DNA from: Monoplex corrugatus
Taxonomy: Eukaryota; Mollusca; Gastropoda; Littorinimorpha; Ranellidae
Reading direction: 5' to 3'
Assembly (NCBI GenBank): GCA_030674185.1
Contig: JAPXFY010000022.1
Location: 4,544,391-4,559,390 of the forward strand
DNA: 15,000 bases
Shown here: positions 1 to 9,325 of the stretch, piece by piece
How positions within the stretch are numbered: position 1 is the first letter of the stretch
Layout of the letters: every line of letters begins with the position of its first letter
Translations under genes and position numbers: made by a program
Notes under the pieces: generated by a model
What the model saw: only the letters and a program-made list of their open reading frames with translations
Told to the model about the DNA's origin: nothing
Databases searched by the model: none

Positions 1-110
1 ATATATACATATATATCCGCACACACACACATATATATATATATACATATACATACACATGTACATAGACACACACACATACACACATACATGTATACCA
101 CACATCTACA

Positions 111-179
<69 letters not shown>
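1..179. repeat. Compound TA / CA / TC microsatellite
   Basis: This is low-complexity sequence made of alternating TA and CA steps up to about 110, a nearly pure TC run at about 111-155, and a pure TA run at about 154-179. The apparent reading frame across it (Ser-Leu then Tyr-Ile repeats) comes only from the dinucleotides. The repeat may extend beyond the left edge of the window. Confidence 0.95.
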
Positions 180-380
180 GCACATTGACCTTTTACATCT
201 TGTCTTCCAAACTTATTCGCGACACCACAACCGTCCACATCTTTTACTAACATTTAGTATTTAAAATCCATCAAGAAAGAGCTTAGAATATATCATAAAC
301 ATATCTTTTTATTACAGACAGACAGTATGATCCTCATTGACCATTCGTTGTCAGTTTGACTTAAAGATTGTAGTGATATG
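180..380. other. Unassigned unique sequence
   Basis: This is ordinary AT-rich sequence with no coding region, tRNA box or repeat that I can recognise. It separates the leftmost microsatellite from the TTATTG repeat. Confidence 0.5.
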
Positions 381-403
381 TTATTGTTATTGTTATTGTT
401 ATT
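381..403. repeat. (TTATTG)n microsatellite
   Basis: There are about four copies of a TTATTG hexamer, followed by a short T-rich stretch. On the plus strand this reads as alternating Cys-Tyr, a repeat artefact. Confidence 0.85.
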
Positions 404-480
404 TTTGTTTAAAGCCCACCGACCACCCAGACCCATATCAGGGCTATAACCATTTCAAAACATACATCATATTTCAACAG

Positions 481-499
481 GGGGGGGGGGGGGGGGGGG
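481..499. repeat. Poly-G tract, 19 G
   Basis: There are nineteen consecutive G residues, followed by a purine-rich AGAAAG stretch. A run this long could form a G-quadruplex and is prone to length errors in sequencing. No gene is adjacent. Confidence 0.95.
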
Positions 500-644
500 A
501 AGAAAGAAAAGAAAATTAAGTACACATATCAATACATTCGCGCACATGATTTAAGATGCCCCTGGCGTTGACCACGCTGTCCAATTTATCACAGAGTGGA
601 TTTTTCAAAAAGCAAACCTGACTACAAATCTAAACATAACTATG
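500..644. other. Unassigned unique sequence
   Basis: No coding, RNA or repeat signal was recognised here. The right limit is set by the 3' end of LINE element A, whose tail of CTA/TAC triplets lies at about 640-652. Confidence 0.4.
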
Positions 645-1117
645 TAGTAGTAGGCCTCCCTCGGTCATGGCTGACCATGGACAAAGTACATCCGTTCTAA
701 TGTCTAGATGGGCTGTCTGCTTGGTCCAAGCAGCGTCGCCTGTGACTGTAGAGACCAATGCGAGAGAGGCAGTCTCTGTCGCAGCGGTCGCATGTGTATG
801 CTGATGCTGGTCTGTTGGCTGTCATCCCTTTTCTGCGAACTCGCTTTTCTGCTGCAGCAGCTGACAGTTTGTCCTCACCAATCCGCAGTTGTTTCTTGAG
901 AGTAGTTCTCCAGCTGTTGCGGTCGTCTGCGAGGTCCTCCCAGGACTCAGTGTTGATCTCAAGCGCCTTCATGTCACGCTTGCAAACGTCTTTGTATCTC
1001 AGCTGTGGGCGGCCAATGTTTCTCTGCCCTGTGGCAAGCTCACCATAAAGGATGTCTTTTGGGATGCGACCATCTTCCATGCGGCGAACGTGGCCCAACC
1101 AGCGCAGCCGACGCTAA
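645..1117 (-). pseudogene. LINE element A: 5'-truncated C-terminal end of a non-LTR reverse transcriptase ORF with a CCHC knuckle
   Basis: On the minus strand an open stretch runs from about 1113 to a TAG stop at 697-699. It starts inside the protein: the sequence Arg-Arg-Leu-Arg-Trp-Leu-Gly-His-Val-Arg-Arg-Met continues upstream of the first ATG (1098) until a stop close by. The RRLRWLGHV and GRPQLRYKD blocks are typical of the region C-terminal to the reverse transcriptase domain in non-LTR retrotransposons of the endonuclease-reverse transcriptase type. Residues 103-123 (counted from the ATG) form a zinc knuckle, C-x2-C-x12-H-x3-C (C103, C106, H119, C123), probably for nucleic acid binding. 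About 45 bases after the stop the element ends in a few TAC triplets at about 640-652, like a short LINE 3' tail. The endonuclease and catalytic RT motifs are absent, so it is a dead, truncated copy. The clade is uncertain; RTE-like is my best guess. Confidence 0.8.
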
Positions 1118-1136
1118 AATACACATGAAACGGGCT

Positions 1137-1368
1137 ATCGTCATCATCATCAGGTGCCCTGCCGTATGGCGTTGGCGATCATGGACTTCCATCTGTCTCT
1201 ATCTCTTGTTGCCCCTAGCGTCTCTCCCACCCCCCTCGTCCCCAGCCACTCTGCAAGTCCGTCCAGCATTTTCTCCCTGGGTCTACCTGGTGCTCTCTTT
1301 CCCTCCAGCTTTCCCGTTGTGACCAGGTGCTCCAAATCCCCCTTCCTCATAAAATGGCCAATAAACGG
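1137..1368 (-). pseudogene. LINE element B, copy 1: 5'-truncated 3' end
   Basis: On the minus strand about 72 codons, from Phe-Ile-Gly-His-Phe at about 1366 to the TGA stop at 1150-1152, match element B copy 2 at 8040-8257. Around 9 of 10 bases agree by eye. The shared protein contains GHFMRKGDLEHLVTTGK, the LINE-typical APGRPREKMLDGLAEWL block and a final IRQGT. The stop is part of a (TGA)n tail, and both copies end in that tail, so it marks the true 3' terminus. The open frame continues upstream to about 1488, but that part has no counterpart in copy 2 and is probably flanking DNA read through by chance. This is C-terminal tail only, with no catalytic residues. It lies directly upstream, in minus-strand order, of element A. 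Its role was in retrotransposition; it is now inactive. Confidence 0.82.
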
Positions 1369-1829
1369 GCCTACATTACCTAAATACCCTTCCGCATATC
1401 CCATTTCCCTAGAGCCAAAAAACGCACTTAATACATGTACCCAATTATCTATCCTAAGAGAAAGTATGTAAGACTTTATTGAATGCATACAGGTGAATGG
1501 ACCAACAAGGCAGAAAGTGATAGGAAGAAATGACAGAAAGCAAAGGGCAATGCAGAAACAAAGAAAGTGAAAGAAAAGAGGAAATTTCTAGCACATAATT
1601 TTCAGAATACTATTTATACTGCAAGAGCCCCCGGCATTCCCACAGGGGAGGGGGTGGGGGATAGTATGTTAAAAATATGCATGACTCAATATTGTAATAA
1701 TTCAAACACATCATGAATGAAAGTGGAGGAATATATTTATTAAACTTTTTGAAATTCAAAGGTCGAATCAGACACTGACTAAAAGTGATTAAAAGTCTAA
1801 ATAACTGTATTTTTGATACTTTGAACTGA
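1369..1829. other. Unassigned sequence; possible minus-strand AATAAA at 1475-1480
   Basis: No gene was recognised in this AT-rich stretch. A minus-strand AATAAA lies at 1475-1480 next to ATGCATTC, and a G-rich patch (GGGGAGGGGGTGGGGG) lies at about 1645-1661. The AATAAA may be the end of an old element, but there is no second copy to test this. Confidence 0.35.
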
Positions 1830-1895
1830 AACTTAATACATTATACTGAACTGAAACTTTATACAACATATCAAACCGAAACTTTATATAACAAA
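1830..1895. repeat. Degenerate ~25-bp repeat containing GAAACTT
   Basis: About three imperfect copies of a unit built around CTGAAACTTTATACA occur in tandem, spaced about 25 bases apart. It is too short and diverged to assign to a family. Confidence 0.55.
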
Positions 1896-1913
1896 CTGAG
1901 AAATGGCCATATA

Positions 1914-2157
1914 CAAACACACGCAGACCCACAGATACAGAGAGATGGACAGACAGACAGACAGACAGACACGCACACACATCCACACAGAACACATACA
2001 CACGCAAACACACACACACTAAACACACACTAAACACACACACACACACACACTCACGCACGTACGCACACACACATACACACACACACACACACATATG
2101 TATATATATACACACACACGCGCGCACGCGCACGCATGCACGCCCGCACGCACACAG
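1914..2157. repeat. CA-rich microsatellite with CAGA and TA blocks
   Basis: Mostly (CA)n, interrupted by (CAGA)n at about 1950-1970, a TA block near 2097-2110, and alternating CG/CA steps at about 2117-2155. The minus-strand Cys/Val frames across it are artefacts. Confidence 0.92.
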
Positions 2158-2204
2158 CGCGCATTTTTATATTGAATATTCTCATAATAAGCCAACCCCC
2201 CCAA

Positions 2205-2400
2205 AAAAAAACAACAACAACAACAACAAATACCTTAATATCTCATTTCAAAGAACATCATCATCAACAACAACAAAATCAAGAGAACAACAACAACAAC
2301 AACAAGAAGAACGACAACAGCAAGAGAACAACAATAACAACAACAATAACAAAGAGACAGAACAAACAAAGGAACACACATACAACAACAAAAATCCACG
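2205..2400. repeat. Imperfect (CAA)n tract
   Basis: An A-run at about 2201-2209 is followed by CAA triplets at 2210-2231, then by CAA/GAA-rich sequence from about 2255 to 2395. The plus-strand frame reads poly-Thr, Asn and Gln, as expected for an AAC repeat. It abuts the large 39-bp array, whose A- and C-rich composition is similar. Confidence 0.85.
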
Positions 2401-2443
2401 TGATACAATTTATGAAATCATTGCACAACAATCCAGATACCTT

Positions 2444-5400
2444 ACAGACATAAATATATGCACACAAACAAATAACACAGATACAGACATGAATATATGC
2501 ACACAAACAAATAACACAGATACAGACATGAATATATGCACACAGACAAATAACACAGATACAGACATAAATATATGCACACAAACAAATAACACAGATA
2601 CAGACATGAATATATGCACACAAACAAATAACACAAGATACAGACATGAATATATGCACACAGACAAATAACACAGATACAGACATGAATATATGCACAC
2701 AGACAAATAACACAGATACAGACATGAATATATGCACACAGACAAATAACACAGATACAGACATAAATATATGCACACAAACAAATAACACAGATACAGA
2801 CATAAATATATGCACACAAACAAATAACAAAGATACAGACATAAATATATGCACACAAACAAACAACACAGATACAGACATAAATATATGCACACAAACA
2901 AATAACAAAGATACAGACATAAATATATGCACACAAACAAATAACAAAGATACAGACATAAATATATGCACACAAACAAATAACAAAGATACAGACATTA
3001 ATATATGCACACAAACAAATAACACAGATACAGACATAAATATATGCACACAAACAAATAACACAGATACAGACATGAATATATGCACACAAACAAATAA
3101 CAAAGATACAGACATAAATATATGCACACAAACAAATAACACAGATACAGACATAAATATATGCACACAAACAAATAACACAGATACAGACATAAATATA
3201 TGCACACAAACAAATAACAAAGATACAGACATGAATATATGCACACAAACAAATAACACAGATACAGACATGAATATATGCACACAAACAAATAAAGATA
3301 CAGACATAAATATATGCACACAAACAAATAACAAAGATACAGACATGAATATATGCACACAAACAAATAAAGATACAGACATGAATATATGCACACAAAC
3401 AAATAACAAAGATACAGACATGAATATATGCACACAAACAAATAACACAGATACAGACATAAATATATGCACACAAACAAATAACAAATATACAGACATA
3501 AATATATGCACACAAACAAATAACAAATATACAGACATAAATATATGCACACAAACAAATAACAAAGATACAGACATAAATATATGCACACAAACAAATA
3601 ACACAGATACAGACATGAATATATGCACACAAACAAATAACAAAGATACAGACATAAATATATGCACACAAACAAATAACACAGATACAGACATAAATAT
3701 ATGCACACAAACAAATAACAAAGATACAGACATGAATATATGCACACAAACAAATAACACAGATACAGACATAAATATATGCACACAAACAAATAACACA
3801 GATACAGACATAAATACATGCACACAAACAAATAACAAAGATACAGACATAAATATATGCACACAAACAAATAACACAGATACAGACATAAATATATGCA
3901 CACAAACAAATAACACAGATACAGACATAAATACATGCACACAAACAAATAACAAAGATACAGACATAGATATATGCACACAACAAATAACAAAGATACA
4001 GACATAAATATATGCACACAAAGAAATAACAAAGATACAGACATAAATATATGCACACAAACAAATAACAAAGATACAGACATAAATATATGCACACAAA
4101 CAAATAACACAGATACAGACATAAATACATGCACACAACAAATAACAAAGATACAGACATAAATACATGCACACAAACAAATAACACAGATACAGACATA
4201 AATATATGCACACAAACAAATAACAAAGATACAGACATAAATATATGCACACAAACAAATAACACAGATACAGACATAAATATATGCACACAAACAAATA
4301 ACACAGATACAGACATAAATATATGCACACAAACAAATAACAAAGATACAGACATAAATATATGCACACAAACAAATAACACAGATACAGACATAAATAT
4401 ATGCACACAAACAAATAACACAGATACAGACATAAATATATGCACACAAACAAATAACACAGATACAGACATAAATATATGCACACAAACAAATAACAAA
4501 GATACAGACATAAATATATGCACACAAACAAATAACAAAGATACAGACATTAATATATGCACACAAACAAATAACAAAGATACAGACATGAATATATGCA
4601 CAAAACAAATAACAAAGATACAGACATTAATATATGCACACAAACAAATAACAAAGATACAGACATAAATATATGCACACAAACAAATAACAAAGATACA
4701 GACATAAATATATGCACACAAACAAATAACAAGATACAGACATAAATTATGCACACAAACAAATAACAAAATACAGACATAAATATATGCACACAAACAA
4801 ATAACACAGATACAGACATGAATATATGCACACAAACAAATAACAAAGATACACACATGAATATATGCACACAAACAAACAACAAAGATACAGACATGAA
4901 TATATGCACACAAACAAATAACACAGATACAGACATGAATATATGCACACAAACAAATAACACAGATACAGACATGAATATATGCACACAAACAAATAAC
5001 AAAGATACAGACATAAATATATGCACACAAACAAATAACAAAGATACAGACATAGATATATGCACACAAACAAATAACAAAGATACAGACATAGATATAT
5101 GCACACAAACAAATAAGAAAGATACAGACATAGATATATGCACACAAACAAATAACAAAGATACAGAGATGAATATATGCACACATACAAATAACAAAGA
5201 TACAGACATAGATATATGCACACAAACAAATAACAAAGATACAGACATAGATATATGCACACAAACAAATAACAAAGATACAGACATAGATATATGCACA
5301 CAAACAAATAACACAGATACAGACATAAATATATGCACACAAACAAATAACAAAGATACAGACATGAATATATGCACACAAACAAATAACACAGATAGAG

Positions 5401-6876
5401 ACATTAATATATGCACACAAACAAATAACAAAGATACAGACATGAATATATGCACACAAAGAAACAACAAAGATACAGACATGAATATATGCACACAAAC
5501 AAATAACAAAGATACAGACATGAATATATGTACACAAACAAATAACACAGATACAGACATGAATATATGCACACAAACAAATAACACAGATACAGACATT
5601 AATATATGCACACAAACAAATAACACAGATACAGACATAAATATATGCACACAAACAAATAACACAGATACAGACATGAATATATGCACACAAACAAATA
5701 ACACAGATACAGACATGAATATATGCACACAAACAAATAACACAGATACAGACATAAATATATGCACACAAACAAATAACAAAGATACAGACATAGATAT
5801 ATGCACACAAACAAATAACAAAGATACAGACATAGATATATGCACACAAACAAATAACAAAGATACAGACATAGATATATGCACACAAACAAATAACAAA
5901 GATACAGACATAAATATATGCACACAAACAAATAACAAAGATACAGACATGAATATATGCCCACAAACAAATAACAAAGATACAGACATAAATATATGCA
6001 CACAAACAAATAACACAGATACAGACATGAATATATGCCCACAAACAAATAACAAATATACAGACATAAATATATGCACACAAACAAATAACACAGATAC
6101 AGACATAAATATATGCACACAAACAAATAACAAAGATACAGACATAGATATATGCACACAAACAAATAACAAAGATACAGACATAGATATATGCACACAA
6201 ACAAATAACAAAGATACAGACATAAATATATGCACACAAACAAATAACAAAGATACAGACATGAATATATGCCCACAAACAAATAACAAAGATACAGACA
6301 TGAATATATGCACACAAACAAATAACAAAGATACAGACATGAATATATGCACACAAACAAATAACAAAGATACAGACATGAATATATGCCCACAAACAAA
6401 CAACAAAGATACAGACATAAATATATGCACACAAACAAATAACACAGATACAGACATGAATATATGCACACAAAGAAATAACACAGATACAGACATGAAT
6501 ATATGCACACAAACAAATAACACAGATACAGACATAAATATATGCACACAAACAAATAACACAGATACAGACATAAATATATGCACACAAACAAATAACA
6601 CAGATACAGACATGAATATATGCACACAAACAAATAACAAAGATACAGACACGAATATATGCACACAAACAAATAACAAAGATACAGACATGAATATATG
6701 CACACAAACAAATAACAAAGATACAGACATGAATATATGCCCACAAACAAATAACAAAGATACAGACATGAATATATGCACACAAACAAATAACAAAGAT
6801 ACAGACATTAATATATGCACACAAACAAATAACAAAGATACAGACATTAATATATGCACACAAACAAATAACAAAG
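2444..6876. repeat. 39-bp minisatellite, 114 copies
   Basis: A 39-bp unit with the core TATATGCACACAAAC is repeated head to tail. The G of the TGC core recurs from 2460 to 6856, which gives 113 intervals. At 39 bases each these would span 4,407; the observed span is 4,396. The 11-base shortfall equals the visible indels: one +1 near 2633, two -3 at about 3294 and 3368, and six -1 between 3981 and 4770. The unit has about 22 A, 8 C, 6 T and 3 G, a strong strand bias. Since 39 is a multiple of 3 and the unit lacks stops in one plus and all three minus frames, long apparent ORFs arise (728 codons at 4818-7004 plus; 1,503 codons at 2442-6953 minus). Common variants are mostly amino-acid changing (Thr/Lys, Ile/Met, Asn/Asp, Thr/Pro), which argues against protein function. 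Edges fade into A-rich sequence. Confidence 0.97.
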
Positions 6877-6952
6877 AAACAAACAACAAACAAACCAAAA
6901 CAAAGCAAAACAGAAAGAGCCAGAGAGACAGACACAGTGGCACACACACACA
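6877..6952. repeat. A-rich degenerate edge of the array and short CA run
   Basis: AAC/AAAC-rich sequence continues from the last 39-bp unit to about 6910, followed by CAGAGAGACAGACA and a (CA)6 run at about 6940-6952. It looks like the decayed or ancestral border of the array. Confidence 0.6.
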
Positions 6953-7661
6953 CCTCTCAGAGGACGATGTAAAACAATCACCCTCCTGTTTTTCTCTAAT
7001 ATAAGATTGGAAAAGCTTCAAGCTTGAATCGTGATCCCCCTAAAGACGGGACTGTTTAATTCATACATGGGACTCCTCAAAGCCTGCCTTTTGAACCAAA
7101 CAGCTGACAGTTGGCATACGTTAAACAAACAAAACAAAGCATGGAAGTGGATTTTATTCTACAGGGATTTGTCTCGCTCGGACAGTTCCATGCACGTTCC
7201 ACCCTAACCTGCCAGCAATTTCAAATTTCAATTTTCAGTTTCTGTTATCGTTCTTGGTAGAGAACAGCAGTACGGTGTGGACTGATTACTCTGGGAAAAA
7301 AACTGAAACTTTAACACAATGTGTCGTGACCATTAGAAAATCCTGTTACTTTTTGTGCGTACTGTTTCTAGAGTGTACGAATGCCGTGACCCCAGCTATT
7401 GACATCTGTAGCAAATAAACATGCCTGCTGAAGAAGGAGCATCAGAGCTCAGAAAGCTACGAAAGCTAAAAATATGGAGTTTTCGTGTTTTTATTCGATC
7501 ATAATTTTCAGTTTCTCAAAAGGTCGTCTTCGGTCTCGGATTGTTTCCCGTATGCGCTGACGCTACAGATGCCATGTGATGGAGGAGAAGATCCCAAATG
7601 ATCAAGACATAAACATAAGCCTTCGCGTAAGCATTATTCGCTAGCAAGGTTTTGTTGTCCT
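6953..7661. other. Mostly unique sequence, no gene recognised
   Basis: About 700 bases without a supportable coding region on either strand. It holds a perfect 12-bp palindrome TTCAAGCTTGAA at 7017-7028 and a short structured segment at 7428-7468 that partly resembles a hammerhead ribozyme core (reported as a finding). The right edge is set by the truncation point of LINE element B copy 2. It may contain pieces of older mobile elements that cannot be named without a library search. Confidence 0.5.
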
Positions 7662-8272
7662 ACCTTGACACAGGTTAATAAGTTCAAATACCTGGGAACG
7701 GTCATTTCATCAGACTGTAGATGCACATCGGAAATAGCTGGCAGAATCGGCCAAGCCAAAACAGCATTCAAGAAGATGACAAGCATTCTTACCAACAAAT
7801 GCCTATCAATTAACATCAGAAAGAGAGTCCTTGAATGTTATATAGAACCAATACTGTTGTACGGATGCGAGGCGTGGACAGTCAGCAAGCAAAGCATGAA
7901 CAAGATTGAGGCAGCCGAGATGTGATTTCTCAGAAGAATGTTGAGAGTTCCATGGACAGCGAAGAAAACAAACGGGACGTCTTGATGGAGGCAGACACAA
8001 GTAGATCACTCATAAGGAAGATTAGGAAAAGACAGGCAACATTTATAGGCCATTTTATAAGGAAGGGGGATTTGGAGCATCTGGTCACAACGGGAAAGCT
8101 GGAGGGAAAGAGAGCGCCAGGTAGACCCAGGGAGAAGATACTGGACGGTCTAGCAGAGTGGCTGGGGACGAGGAGGGTGTGGGAGATGCTGGGGGCAACG
8201 AGAGATAGAGATGGTTGGAAGTCCATGGTCGCCAACGCCATGCGGCAGGGCACCTGATGATGATGATGATGA
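7662..8272 (+). pseudogene. LINE element B, copy 2: C-terminal reverse transcriptase region and 3' tail, broken
   Basis: The coding sequence starts inside the protein at about 7662 and matches the end of a non-LTR reverse transcriptase. Phe-Lys-Tyr-Leu-Gly at about 7683-7697 is the conserved YLG block that follows the catalytic palm. Then come RIGQAKTAFKKM, the ILLYGCEAWTV block, and EAAEM followed by a TGA at 7922-7924 where the family normally has Trp (TGG). After FLRRMLRVPW the reading frame changes at about 7970-7980, a net one-base loss or two-base gain. It then continues through GHFIRKGDLEHL and APGRPREK to the TGA stop at 8255-8257, which opens a (TGA)5 tail ending near 8272. The catalytic Asp motifs and the endonuclease are absent (5' truncation), so this copy cannot move on its own. 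It shares its final 230 bases and tail with the inverted copy at 1137-1368. The family is probably RTE-like, but the clade was not tested. Confidence 0.86.
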
Positions 8273-8565
8273 CCTAATGTGTGGGTTTTATGTGTCTTCG
8301 TATCGGTCTGACATGGGAACAACATGCGCTACATAGTAATAAAACGTATGTCGCTAGTTGCAATGTTTACAAAACGCATCCCGTAGAAATTGATGAAAAC
8401 GTATCCAGCCCACTAGCACCAACGGACCGCACCAACACTCCATACGATCACATCACAGAGACCTATCCCTGAACAACACGACAAATGGTGTCCTTTTGCC
8501 CACCAATTTGTCGTCATCATCGCCACAACTTCTCAAGCCTAATCTCCAGAACAAGAACAAGAACA
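8273..8565. other. Unassigned unique sequence
   Basis: No RNA or coding feature was recognised between the element B tail and the CCA-rich SINE tail. A 63-codon open frame at 8281-8472 lacks any recognisable motif and is best treated as chance. Confidence 0.45.
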
Positions 8566-8625
8566 CCACCATCACCACCACCATCACTGCCACCACCACC
8601 ACCACCATCACCACCACCACCACCA
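8566..8625. repeat. (CCA)n microsatellite, probable 3' tail of SINE copy 1
   Basis: CCA/CAC triplets with a few TCA interruptions directly abut the SINE 3' end. Read on the minus strand this is a (GGT)n tail following CCACATCGCAG, as expected for a SINE with a simple-repeat 3' end. Confidence 0.8.
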
Positions 8626-8859
8626 CTGCGATGTGGGTCAGGAGATTTGAGCAACACCCTCAATGACGCATCTGTGAAGTGGATGAGACTCGACTGCATG
8701 GTCCCAGTCTTCCTAATGAGCCCATAGCACGCCCAAATCTGGGTAGGAGCTGATTGCAGCCAAAAAATTCCCGCAGAGATTTTGAAGGGACTGATGGGAA
8801 TTCGAACTCACAATCTTCCAGTCGGTAGTCCGTTGCGCTAACCACTACACCACGGCGAC
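8626..8859 (-). mobile_element. tRNA-derived SINE, copy 1
   Basis: On the minus strand the element starts at 8859 with GTCGCCGTGGTGTAGTGG, a tRNA-like head. A box A match (TGGTGTAGTGGT) lies at 8852-8841 and a box B match (GTTCGAATTCC) at 8807-8797, about 33 bases apart as in a tRNA. This is an internal RNA polymerase III promoter. The body after the head contains an A-run (the T-run of the minus-strand RNA) at about 8761-8767 and a region ending in CCACATCGCAG. The total is about 234 bp plus the (GGT)n tail. A second copy with the same 5' and 3' ends lies just to the right. I could not assign it to a named SINE superfamily. It has no coding capacity and would depend on a partner LINE to move. 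Confidence 0.87.
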
Positions 8860-8868
8860 TGATGACAC

Positions 8869-9084
8869 CTGCGATGTGGGTCAGAAGATTTGAGCAACAC
8901 CCTCAATGACGCATCCGTGAAATGGATGAGACTCGACTGCGTGCGCATGGTGCCACTTTTCCCAATGAGCCCATAGCGTGTTCAACACTCGGTAGGAGCT
9001 AATTGGAGCCAAAAACAACGACGACGACGACGACGACGACAACCAACAACAACAACAACAACGACGACGACGACGACGACGACT

Positions 9085-9127
<43 letters not shown>

Positions 9128-9147
9128 CGACAACAACGACAACAATG

Positions 9148-9204
<57 letters not shown>

Positions 9205-9225
9205 ACGACAACAACGACAACAACG

Positions 9226-9259
<34 letters not shown>

Positions 9260-9294
9260 CGACAACAACGACAACAACGACAACAACGACAACG

Positions 9295-9325
<31 letters not shown>

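Noticed and set aside
708..1322. Plus-strand open frames opposite LINE elements A and B
   Set aside because: They are antisense shadows of the minus-strand LINE coding remnants.
1369..1488. Upstream extension of the element B copy 1 open frame as LINE coding sequence
   Set aside because: It does not match the corresponding part of copy 2, so the true element begins at about 1366 and the extension is chance read-through of flanking DNA.
2442..6953. A 1,503-codon minus-strand open frame rich in Cys, Ile, Val and Tyr, resembling a large membrane protein
   Set aside because: It is the 39-bp repeat read in a frame with no stop. All three minus frames are open, variants are mostly amino-acid changing, and no domain or signal is present outside the repeat.
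2646..7004. Plus-strand repeat protein with a 13-residue NICTQTNNTDTD-like unit
   Set aside because: Same repeat in the plus frame. It is broken by the 1-base deletions at 3981-4770, lacks any non-repeat start region, and shows no silent-change excess.
7017..7028. Perfect 12-bp palindrome TTCAAGCTTGAA as a regulatory site
   Set aside because: A single short palindrome with no nearby gene is expected by chance often enough to carry no weight.
8485..8727. Proline-rich frame
   Set aside because: It is produced by the CCA-repeat tail of SINE copy 1 and runs on into the SINE body.
8797..8859. Functional tRNA gene
   Set aside because: Box A and B are present, but the sequence continues into a SINE body, a full cloverleaf with a convincing anticodon arm and acceptor closure was not found, and a second copy has the same non-tRNA body.
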